Positions 43,115 to 51,078 of a DNA stretch of 64,000 bases are shown here, one piece after another. How positions within the stretch are numbered: the stretch's first letter is position 1; the number at the start of each line of letters is the position of its first letter. Under the pieces are notes generated by a model, which worked only from the letters and a program-made list of their open reading frames with translations, did no database searches and was not told the origin of the DNA. The position numbers and the translations under genes were made by a program. The DNA is from Hungateiclostridiaceae bacterium UBA1305 (GTDB taxonomy: Bacteria > Bacillota > Clostridia > Acetivibrionales > DTU013): positions 9,984-73,983 of the forward strand of contig DBTX01000021.1 in NCBI GenBank assembly GCA_002307275.1. The letters run 5' to 3'.

Positions 43115-44041
43115 ATGTTTATTGACAATCGATCAATTGATGTCATAATATTTGGCGTTGGGCAAATCGGGCAGAGACTTTGCTTGAAACTTCAACAGGA
43201 TAAGTCAGAGAATGTCCTTTTCTTTGTTGATAATAACGCTATGTATTGGGGGACGAGTATAACACTTAATAAGGTTGAGTATAAAGTTTTTTCTCCTGCA
43301 AAAATAAAAGAAGTAGGGTACACAAAAGTATGTGTTGCAGTAAAAGACGCCAGAAACGACATATATTTGCAGTGCGTTACAGAATTAAGTGTCCCCAAAT
43401 CAAAATTAGATTGTACTTTTCTAGATAGTTTTGTAAACGACATAGGACAGCAGTATTTGATTGGCAGAATACAGTTTCTAAGAACATTTTCACAATTTGC
43501 TAAGATGAAGAAAATCGCAGGTGCGGTGGCGGAAGTGGGAGTCTATCGAGGTGCATTCGCCAGGGAAATTAACCAGAGTTTTCCCGACAGAACACTATAC
43601 TTGTATGATACATTTGAAGGTTTTGACGAACGGGATATTAATATGGAAAAATCGTTATCCAGAGATGAGGCGAAAATAAATGGATGGCGAGACTTAATGG
43701 GAAACTTTGCAAATACATCTGAAGACTATGTGATATCCCTTATGCCTAATCCTGAACAAGTAAGAATAAGGAAAGGATATTTTCCTGATACATTTAATGA
43801 GGAAAGCGAGAAATTCTGCTTTGTAAATTTGGACTGCGACCTATATAATCCTATAAGAACAGGGTTGGAACGGTTTTATCCACGTATGGTTTGCGGAGGT
43901 ATTATTTTGGTACACGAGTATTTTGATGAGATAAGTTTTTTACCTGGTATCAAGGCTGCGGTGGACGAATTTGTTTCAGCTAATCACTGTGTAACTATCC
44001 CCATAGGCGACTGTCAATCAATCGCAGTGCTTAAGATATAA
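43115..44041 (+). CDS. TylF/MycF-family O-methyltransferase with N-terminal Rossmann-like module
   Basis: This 308-residue protein has an N-terminal module (IIFGVGQIGQRLCLKLQQDK; FFVDNNAMYWGTSITLN) followed by a TylF-type methyltransferase (AEVGVYRGAFAREINQSF, LYLYDTFEGFDERD, CFVNLDCDLYNPIRTGLERF). TylF enzymes methylate sugar hydroxyls. Base composition is more AT-rich than in the preceding genes. The ATG at 43115 follows AGAGGAG. A small ccct...aggg hairpin lies upstream at about 43080-43095. Confidence 0.85.
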   Translation: MFIDNRSIDVIIFGVGQIGQRLCLKLQQDKSENVLFFVDNNAMYWGTSITLNKVEYKVFSPAKIKEVGYTKVCVAVKDARNDIYLQCVTELSVPKSKLDCTFLDSFVNDIGQQYLIGRIQFLRTFSQFAKMKKIAGAVAEVGVYRGAFAREINQSFPDRTLYLYDTFEGFDERDINMEKSLSRDEAKINGWRDLMGNFANTSEDYVISLMPNPEQVRIRKGYFPDTFNEESEKFCFVNLDCDLYNPIRTGLERFYPRMVCGGIILVHEYFDEISFLPGIKAAVDEFVSANHCVTIPIGDCQSIAVLKI

Positions 44042-44072
44042 GTAAATAGAGAAAAACTAGAGGTGAAGTGCT

Positions 44073-45179
44073 ATGAATTGCAAAACCTTACTATTTCACA
44101 ATGGCGATTATCATAAACAAGCTCCGTTGCGGTTTAGTGAGATCATGAAAACATCTATGGAGCAGATTACACAGATATTCAGCAACTCTGCACATAGAAA
44201 AAATACGGGTGTGTTTTGTATGACAGACACATTGGCAAAGAATCTGGATGCAGAGTGGATATCCGGAGGATATAATCTAAAAGATTCATCTGCGAACTCG
44301 GTTGTTACAAATTCGTTGCATGCAATATCGCCGACTCATTTTGCTGGTGTTTATGAATACTGGATGAAGTTGTTAGATTCTACGGTCAACTTAGTTCCTC
44401 TCTCTTGCGGATTTCTTTATCCTCCAAATGGGGAAGTGGTGCTCTCGAACGATTTAATCAAACTTCTGTCTGCAATTAGTGAGAGAAATGAAATTGGCGT
44501 CCGAGGTGAATATGCAGCGGATGTATTGGTAAAACACGGGATTCGCAACGTGAGAATTATTGGGTGTCCTTCTTTATTTTATCATAATTGCCGTAATTTT
44601 AAATTGCCTGTACAAACAAATAGTCGATCAATAAAACAAATTAATTTTACTTTTCAAACAGAAGTATCACCACCAAAAGTTTTTTATGAACAGCACTTAG
44701 GTATATTCGACTATTTCCATAAATTGTATCAAGTAAGAGATAAGAATATAAATTGGACCCTTCAATGGACACCGTTTCGTACAATGGTATCACTTACATC
44801 TTATAGGAACTTTAATGAAACAGTTGGTTTTCTTAACGAGCGGGGCCGTTATTTCTTCTCGGTTGATGACTGGATAGAACAACTGAAGCTTGATGATTTT
44901 TCAATTGGTACGACAATACACGGAAATATTGCGGCAATCAACGCTAAAATTCCTGCATTACCCATCGTAATCGACAGGCGTATGGAAGAGATATGTCGTT
45001 GGCATAAAATACCCTATGTCCAAATGGAAAAATTTGATCCGAGCAAGCCAATCGAATACTACCGGGAACTGGCTGATTATTCAGAATTTAACAAGGCCTA
45101 TGCTTCTAATTTCGATAACTATTTGGATTACTGCAGGAAAAATAAGGTGGCAATGAAACCATTGGTGGAAACAGTTTAA
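44073..45179 (+). CDS. Polysaccharide pyruvyl transferase family protein
   Basis: This 368-residue protein of the WcaK/CsaB-like family has ISERNEIGVRGEYAADVLVK, NVRIIGCPSLFYHNC and FSIGTTIHGNIAAINAKIPA, the hallmark repeated Rossmann-type segments. Family members add pyruvate ketals to sugars from phosphoenolpyruvate. Pyruvylated wall polymers bind SLH domains, and an SLH protein is encoded at 7268; any link is speculative. The ATG at 44073 follows AGAGGTGA. Confidence 0.8.
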   Translation: MNCKTLLFHNGDYHKQAPLRFSEIMKTSMEQITQIFSNSAHRKNTGVFCMTDTLAKNLDAEWISGGYNLKDSSANSVVTNSLHAISPTHFAGVYEYWMKLLDSTVNLVPLSCGFLYPPNGEVVLSNDLIKLLSAISERNEIGVRGEYAADVLVKHGIRNVRIIGCPSLFYHNCRNFKLPVQTNSRSIKQINFTFQTEVSPPKVFYEQHLGIFDYFHKLYQVRDKNINWTLQWTPFRTMVSLTSYRNFNETVGFLNERGRYFFSVDDWIEQLKLDDFSIGTTIHGNIAAINAKIPALPIVIDRRMEEICRWHKIPYVQMEKFDPSKPIEYYRELADYSEFNKAYASNFDNYLDYCRKNKVAMKPLVETV

Positions 45180-45194
45180 CATAGGAGATAAACC

Positions 45195-46841
45195 ATGGGC
45201 AAAATAGTCTTAGTTTCAATCCTGCCCACAAGCAGAAAACGTCTTTTGGAGTTGCAGAGTCAAGAAATCGCCTTGACGGAGTTGTTCAACTGGTCTACAT
45301 GGCCGCTTGGCATTCTCTCTATTGAAAGCTATATAAAAAAATCCCGCCCCCAACTATCTGTGGAAATAGTTGACCTGAACAGGACTTTTCTTAAAGATAT
45401 CAATGCAAGCGCAGATTATAAAGAGGGTTTAAAAGAGATAACAGATAACTACACGCAGTTTTTGACCAAGGAAATCATCGATATTTGTCAGCGGGAACAG
45501 GTAGATATTATTGGGTTATCCGCGCTCTTTGATATATCTCTGTCGTCACTTTTGCTTGTAGCCGAGGAAGTGCGTAAAGCGGCACCCAATACTCTCATCA
45601 TTGCAGGAGGCTATCCCTGCACCAATTTCGCTGCTGATATCATTGCCAGAAATCCTGCTGTAGATGCAATTTGCCTCGGCGAGGGTGAGGTTCCCTTTGC
45701 TGAATTAATTGCCGCCGACGACAAGAAAGAATACCTGAATACATCGTCTTACTTCGTCACAAAGGCTCACAAGGGAGATACAAAAGGATTTATTCCAGAC
45801 ATAAACGACATTCCCCGTCTGAACTATGACGGCTATATCGCCAAATACGGTGATGAAGTAATCAAGGAGTATGTAAACGTGCTAAATGGCGGGAAGGGGG
45901 CCTTTGGAACTGAAGGTATCGTTATGACCACCAGGGGCTGTCCCTTTTCTTGCGTTTTTTGCGCTGCCCACTCCATTCATGGAAGAAGCATGCGCTATCT
46001 TTCAATAGAACGAGTCAAAGAGGAAATTGATTATTGGATAGATAATTATAATGTTGCTACAATAAATATTATAGACGACCATTTTCTGGCTGATGTGGGC
46101 CGTGCTATTGAGATAATCGACTATATATGCGGCAGAGGAAGAAACGTGTTCTTTGCCAATACCCTCTCCTTTGTTCCTGTAACAAAAGAGTTTGTTGATT
46201 GCCTGGTTCGCAATGGAATCAAAGATATTCACTTCGCCCTCGAATCCGGCTCCACCCGTGTACTGCGGGATATTATGCACAAACCTGTAACATTAAGGCG
46301 CGCTGATGAAGTGCTTTCCATGTTTAAAGGCACTGGCATTTTCGTGAAAATCGCCCTTCTCGTGGGATTTCCCGATGAAACGGTTGACGATATAAAGGAA
46401 GCTCTCCAGTACTTAAGGAAAGCAGAATATCATTGGGCCACCATCAGCAATTTGATTCCTATTTCAGGGAGTGTAGTATACAAACAAATCATTGAGGTTT
46501 CGGGGACTGAGTACAAAATGGATAACGCCAACGTGTTCGCAGCAGGATACGCAAATCCCGAAACAGTCGCATATATGCTGGGCGACATTAAATATACCAT
46601 GAACTTGGATATTAACTTCGTCCATAATTCATATATGCGTATAGGAGAGTATGGGTTGGCGGCGGGACGTTTCGAATCGATCCTGAGAAGCTATCCTAAT
46701 CACGCCTTCGCTCATTATTATCTCGCAAAATGCCGCGAGAAACTAGGCGAGGACGGAACCGAACATTATCAGCAATTCTGCCAATTGGTGAGCACAAGTG
46801 AATTGTGGACGAAATACGCTACACATTTCGGATTGGAGTAG
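45195..46841 (+). CDS. B12-binding-domain radical SAM protein
   Basis: This 548-residue protein has an N-terminal B12-binding-like Rossmann domain (about residues 20-175; DIIGLSALFDISLSSLLLVA, IIAGGYPCTNFAADIIARNP, ICLGEGEVPFAELI). It lacks the D-x-H-x-x-G lower-ligand motif. A radical SAM domain (about 235-430) has TTRGCPFSCVFCAAHS. The C-terminal 70 residues look like a TPR pair. Such enzymes carry out methylations or rearrangements. The ATG at 45195 follows ATAGGAGA. The context suggests modification of a glycan component. Confidence 0.85.
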   Translation: MGKIVLVSILPTSRKRLLELQSQEIALTELFNWSTWPLGILSIESYIKKSRPQLSVEIVDLNRTFLKDINASADYKEGLKEITDNYTQFLTKEIIDICQREQVDIIGLSALFDISLSSLLLVAEEVRKAAPNTLIIAGGYPCTNFAADIIARNPAVDAICLGEGEVPFAELIAADDKKEYLNTSSYFVTKAHKGDTKGFIPDINDIPRLNYDGYIAKYGDEVIKEYVNVLNGGKGAFGTEGIVMTTRGCPFSCVFCAAHSIHGRSMRYLSIERVKEEIDYWIDNYNVATINIIDDHFLADVGRAIEIIDYICGRGRNVFFANTLSFVPVTKEFVDCLVRNGIKDIHFALESGSTRVLRDIMHKPVTLRRADEVLSMFKGTGIFVKIALLVGFPDETVDDIKEALQYLRKAEYHWATISNLIPISGSVVYKQIIEVSGTEYKMDNANVFAAGYANPETVAYMLGDIKYTMNLDINFVHNSYMRIGEYGLAAGRFESILRSYPNHAFAHYYLAKCREKLGEDGTEHYQQFCQLVSTSELWTKYATHFGLE

Positions 46842-46844
46842 ACC

Positions 46845-48350
46845 ATGCTATACAGAGCCTTTGGAAAAACGGGGAAAATGGTTTCAGCTGTGGGAATGGG
46901 CGCAAACCGCTTCAAACCGGAAGTTACTAATACTGCCGACGGTGTAGAGCAGTGCGCCCGGCTTGTGGTACAAGCCGCCACCTTGGGTGTGAACTTTTTC
47001 GACAGTGCTGCTGCGTATTCGGGCGGTAAATGTGAGGAAATCCTCAGGCTGGCTTTACGGCAAGTGGACGGAAAACGCTACATATGTGGTAAATCCTCCA
47101 GCCACCAGGAAAAGACCCAAGATGCTGTACTGCGACACATTGAGTGCTCTCTTAAAAATATAGGAATAGACTACTTTGACTTCTATTATATGTGGAGTAT
47201 AAAATCCATGAGCCAATACCAGGAAATTATGACCCTGGGGGGGCCTTATGAAGGTGTTACGGCGGCAAAAGAGCGGGGGCTTGTGAAACACATATGCTTT
47301 TCATCGCATACGTCAGCCCAGGACACGGTGCGAATCATACAGGACGGTGCCTTTGAAGGCGTATTGCTGTCATATTCCCTTTTAAATTTCCGTGAAAACA
47401 ACAATGCCATCGAAACCGCTCAACGAAGCGGTTTGGGTGTTGCTGTTATGAACCCGCTGGGCGGCGGAATCATACCGCAGAATGCCGAATTGTTTAAGCC
47501 GGCAGTTATGAATGATGATATTGACACAAACGACGCGGCACTAAAGTTTATCTATGCTCATACTGCTGTCAGTACCATACTGTGCGGAGTAGAAAATGGG
47601 TTGGAATTAGCGGCTGACGTGAAATCACTGTCAGCCACAGACAGGAAAGCAGACTCGCGCCGAACCTATGTCGCAGCCAATCTGGGGGCGTTTTCAGAAT
47701 TTTGCACAGGCTGCGGATATTGTAATGACTGCCCTGCGGGAATTCCGATATCTGCCCTGATGACTGCTTACAATCAGACTAGGTTTAAGTCGGATACATT
47801 TATCTACAACAGAACTATACCGGAGCTTATTAAACGAGGTAATTTCTTCCGAGCCCTTGAAGGTCATACGGAGTTTAAAAACAGTGTAAACCCTTGTATA
47901 AACTGCGGTAAATGTGAAAAAGTGTGTACCCAACGATTGCCCATCATAGACAGAATTTCTAAAATATACCGATGGGTGGAGGTCAGCTGTGCATCCCTTT
48001 TCGATCGGAAAAAGCGGTTGGGCAGCTTGATATCTACCCAATATCATCGTGTTGGATTTTACACAGCTGGAGGGTATACAGCTTTTATAATAAAACTGTA
48101 TAAAAAATTATTGGGTGGCCTTCCCTTCCAGACGTATGTATTTGATTCCAATCCCCTCAGGTGGGGAGATGAATTCTCTGACGGATTTGTCATACGAAGC
48201 CCGGAAGAGATACCGGAACTCAACTTGGATGTAGTTTTGATTTCAAACTATGTATACAGCGACCAAATTTACGAAGACCTGACGGTTCGTTTCCCGGCTG
48301 TGAATGTGCAAAGATTGCACACAGACAAAGATGTTCCGTGGGTTTTTTGA
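46845..48350 (+). CDS. Aldo/keto reductase - ferredoxin with C-terminal Rossmann-like module
   Basis: Residues 1-275 of this 501-residue protein form an aldo/keto reductase barrel (FFDSAAAYSGGKCEEILRLA keeps Asp and Tyr; the Lys is in ICGKSS). Where the tetrad His normally sits (LLH) the sequence reads FDFYYMWSIKS, so His is not conserved. Residues about 285-370 carry two iron-sulphur motifs, CTGCGYCNDCPAG and CINCGKCEKVCTQ. The last 110 residues match the Rossmann-like module of the neighbouring methyltransferases (VFDSNPLRWGDEF). The start codon follows GGAGTAGACC, overlapping the end of the previous gene. Confidence 0.8.
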   Translation: MLYRAFGKTGKMVSAVGMGANRFKPEVTNTADGVEQCARLVVQAATLGVNFFDSAAAYSGGKCEEILRLALRQVDGKRYICGKSSSHQEKTQDAVLRHIECSLKNIGIDYFDFYYMWSIKSMSQYQEIMTLGGPYEGVTAAKERGLVKHICFSSHTSAQDTVRIIQDGAFEGVLLSYSLLNFRENNNAIETAQRSGLGVAVMNPLGGGIIPQNAELFKPAVMNDDIDTNDAALKFIYAHTAVSTILCGVENGLELAADVKSLSATDRKADSRRTYVAANLGAFSEFCTGCGYCNDCPAGIPISALMTAYNQTRFKSDTFIYNRTIPELIKRGNFFRALEGHTEFKNSVNPCINCGKCEKVCTQRLPIIDRISKIYRWVEVSCASLFDRKKRLGSLISTQYHRVGFYTAGGYTAFIIKLYKKLLGGLPFQTYVFDSNPLRWGDEFSDGFVIRSPEEIPELNLDVVLISNYVYSDQIYEDLTVRFPAVNVQRLHTDKDVPWVF

Positions 48351-48364
48351 GAGGGTAAAACATT

Positions 48365-49591
48365 ATGGCGACAGTTCTTGTTTATATTTGTGCTTATAAT
48401 GCGGAAAATACATTAAGACGCACTATAGACAGTGTTTTTGCTCAGACATACCATAACTGGGTTTGTTACATCGTCAATAACGGGTCTGCAGACGGCACCG
48501 GTGCCATTATCCGTGAGTATGCAGATTTCGATAGCCGCGTAATTCCGTTGGCAAATAAAAAAAATCAAGTTTGGGAACGGGGAAATAGAAGCATGGAGTT
48601 GATTCGGCAATATAATGACGACGATTTTTTCTGTATTCTTGATGCAGACGATGAATACAAGCCAGACTTCCTTGAAAAATCTATCGCTTTTATGAAAGAG
48701 CATAATCTTAACATTACTGTATGCGGAAGTGTTTTTATTGACACACAGACCAATACGGTATGCGGGATCAGAGAAGTAAGACAAAACGTAGTTATTGAGG
48801 GACAGCTTTTTTCAGATATGTTCCCACACTACCACCAATTTATGAGGACCACATGGGGTAAGCTATATTCAATATCCGTGTTTCGCAAGTATGATTATTC
48901 TCGTGTGCCGTCTATCAACTATGGATGGGATACTCTATATGCACAGGAAAATTTTCGCAATGCCAACCGCATTGGAATCCTGGCGGGAACCCTACACAAA
49001 TACTACATTTCGCCTAAATCATCTTCCTATATATGGGATGCAAAACGTATAGAAAGTGACAACATCCTCTTTGACACGGCCAAGGACTTCCTCATATGCA
49101 AGTGTGGCAGCCTTTTGGCGCGTAACAAAGAATTCCTCCTGGGGGTCTATATGAGCGCACTCAGTGATACACTGAAAGTATTACTGAACGCAGGTATAAG
49201 CAAAAGGGAAAAGCTCGATTCGCTAGGGAGTATGTTTCTGTGTATAAACACCAAAGTACTGGCAGCGAGTGAGCACTTTGGTGCAGCATGCGGCAGCGAG
49301 GTAGAGTGGACAAAGTGGCGAAGGGAGTTGTTTAAAGAGGCAGCACAATGGCTTCTTAATCAGGAGGAAGTGGCAGACGAGCAAGTGGAGGGCTTCTGTG
49401 AACTTGGTGAGTTTCTCTGCGCTGCCTGCGAAAATGCAGAGGGTTGGCTGTTTTTCAAGAAACTCCTTGTTACGTTTTTGATTGATAGTGGACGTGTGGA
49501 TGAAGTGAACCCAAAGCTAGACGAGTTGCTTGAACTACAACCTAACGATGCAGAGATTGAAGTTCTGGGCAGAAAAAGGGGGGCAAGGTAA
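48365..49591 (+). CDS. Family 2 glycosyltransferase
   Basis: This 408-residue GT2 enzyme shows VLVYICAYNAENTLRRTIDS, YIVNNGSADGTGAIIREYAD and the DxD in FCILDADDEYKPDF. The C-terminal part is helical with a stretch of about 80 residues resembling the end of a tetratricopeptide protein. It closes the glycan island and converges on yvyF. The ATG at 48365 follows GAGAGGG. Confidence 0.85.
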   Translation: MATVLVYICAYNAENTLRRTIDSVFAQTYHNWVCYIVNNGSADGTGAIIREYADFDSRVIPLANKKNQVWERGNRSMELIRQYNDDDFFCILDADDEYKPDFLEKSIAFMKEHNLNITVCGSVFIDTQTNTVCGIREVRQNVVIEGQLFSDMFPHYHQFMRTTWGKLYSISVFRKYDYSRVPSINYGWDTLYAQENFRNANRIGILAGTLHKYYISPKSSSYIWDAKRIESDNILFDTAKDFLICKCGSLLARNKEFLLGVYMSALSDTLKVLLNAGISKREKLDSLGSMFLCINTKVLAASEHFGAACGSEVEWTKWRRELFKEAAQWLLNQEEVADEQVEGFCELGEFLCAACENAEGWLFFKKLLVTFLIDSGRVDEVNPKLDELLELQPNDAEIEVLGRKRGAR

Positions 49592-49904
49592 AATTCGAAA
49601 AGTTAGGCTTGGTTAACGATTTTATTCTCCCAAGAACATGCAAGAACGGTCAGTGAATATTCTCAATATTGCCCGTTCCTGTACAGAAACCCAATAATTG
49701 CTCTGGTTGCTCCTCGCATTGCACTATCCTGTTTTTAGGCAAAAACTGTGTATATTATTGGGCCTTAACTGAGATAAATACACTAAATAATGGTGATGAA
49801 TCAAAAGATTTCATTATCTAAAACCACTGTTATTACAATTAACTTTATAAGCTCTGTTTACTGCTTCCTTAGCAATACTCAATTTAATATCCTTTCTTGA
49901 TACC
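49592..49904. other. Convergent gap between glycan island and yvyF
   Basis: The 313-bp gap contains a hairpin (8-bp arms 49642-49649 and 49673-49680 with one mismatch, enclosing a second aatatt/aatatt pair) that may end transcription from both sides, although no long T-run follows. No gene is visible. Confidence 0.45.
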
Positions 49905-50330
49905 CTATTTCCCTTCATCCTTATTCAGGTAACGCATACCGATCACTTTCCTTGAAGCATCAGAAATGCCGCCGATTTCGCTCTTCATCTGACTTGCAGT
50001 AGCTTTGAGCTCCGATGCAAGATTTCTCTCACACTCATCACAAAATCTTCCGCTTTTTATAGATTTCCCGCAGTTCTCGCATTCCAGAATCATATTGCCG
50101 TCATCTCCGGTGATTTCAAGTCTACCGTCCTTTAAAAACCTTCTGATCTTTTCCACACCGATATCAAGTTCTATCGATACCTGTGTAATACTTGATCCGG
50201 GATTTCTATACAAATAATCCTTGATTTTTTTAAAATCCTCTTCCTCTGCTTGTTTGCATATCGGGCAAATCGGTGATCCGATATAATTGAAAATCTTCCC
50301 GCATTTTCTGCAATTTCTGACCTCTGACAC
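49905..50330 (-). CDS. yvyF: YvyF-family flagellar operon protein
   Basis: This 141-residue protein of the TIGR03826/YvyF family has two zinc ribbons (CRKCGKIFNYIGSPICPICK; CENCGKSIKSGRFCDEC) around a winged-helix-like segment (SSITQVSIELDIGVEKIRRF). It sits between comF and flgM in Bacillus, and here a 12.4-kb island separates it from flgM. Its exact role in flagellar regulation is not settled. Confidence 0.9.
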   Translation of the reverse strand: MSEVRNCRKCGKIFNYIGSPICPICKQAEEEDFKKIKDYLYRNPGSSITQVSIELDIGVEKIRRFLKDGRLEITGDDGNMILECENCGKSIKSGRFCDECERNLASELKATASQMKSEIGGISDASRKVIGMRYLNKDEGK

Positions 50331-50345
50331 GTGAATCCCTCCCCG

Positions 50346-51026
50346 TTAATATTTTCTTCCTGTGGCAACCACTGCGGCAGTCACTTTTGTTACGCCCGCC
50401 TGTTTAAGCATTTTGCTGCATTCTTCCACTGTCGAGCCTGTAGTAAGTATATCATCCACCAGTAATATGGATTTCCCTTTTATCCTTGTCTGTCCTTTAA
50501 CAAGAAAAGCCCCTTTTATATTCTCCTGCCTGTTTTGCCTGCTCAAAAGGCTTTGTGAATTCGTATACTTTTGCCGTTTTAACAGACCTGAACATTCCGG
50601 CAGATGAAGTTCCCTGCTGAGAGCCCTGGATACCAGATATGCCTGATTGTATCCCCTTGCGAATTCTTTCTGCCTGTGTAAGGGAACGCTCATCACCATA
50701 TTATACTGCTTTATATCTATTATTTTTTTCAGCCTGCAGGCAAGCAGTCTTGCAAATGTCCTATAATAGCTCGGTTTGTTGTAAAACTTAAACCTGATAA
50801 GCGAATCCTTTGCCATGCCCGTATATTGGAATACGCTTACCGCTCCGTCGCAGTGACCACCCGTTTCATTCTCCAGCACAGGCATCAGCGTTTCCCTCGA
50901 GAACGGCAGCTTTGCGTAGCAGGCGCTGCATATATGGAGTGCTATGTCATTTCCAAGCGATTCCCTGCAAAAAATACACTTCGGCGGGTATATCGTATTG
51001 GCAATTCTCTCAAGAATCCCCAACAA
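50346..51026 (-). CDS. comF: ComF family phosphoribosyltransferase-like protein
   Basis: This 226-residue protein is related to ComFC, needed in Bacillus for DNA uptake. An N-terminal zinc finger (CIFCRESLGNDIALHICSAC) precedes a phosphoribosyltransferase fold with SVPLHRQKEFARGYNQAYLV and the PRPP loop LLVDDILTTGSTVEECSKML. The helicase partner of the comF operon is not present; RecD2 lies upstream instead. Confidence 0.9.
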   Translation of the reverse strand: MLGILERIANTIYPPKCIFCRESLGNDIALHICSACYAKLPFSRETLMPVLENETGGHCDGAVSVFQYTGMAKDSLIRFKFYNKPSYYRTFARLLACRLKKIIDIKQYNMVMSVPLHRQKEFARGYNQAYLVSRALSRELHLPECSGLLKRQKYTNSQSLLSRQNRQENIKGAFLVKGQTRIKGKSILLVDDILTTGSTVEECSKMLKQAGVTKVTAAVVATGRKY

Positions 51027-51078
51027 GCATCAGCTCCTTTTTACATCACACTCCGAACACAAATTATATATCGGCATA

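Noticed and set aside
49592..49904. Attachment site or tRNA at the glycan island edge
   Set aside because: No tRNA, integrase or direct repeat was seen at either edge of the island.
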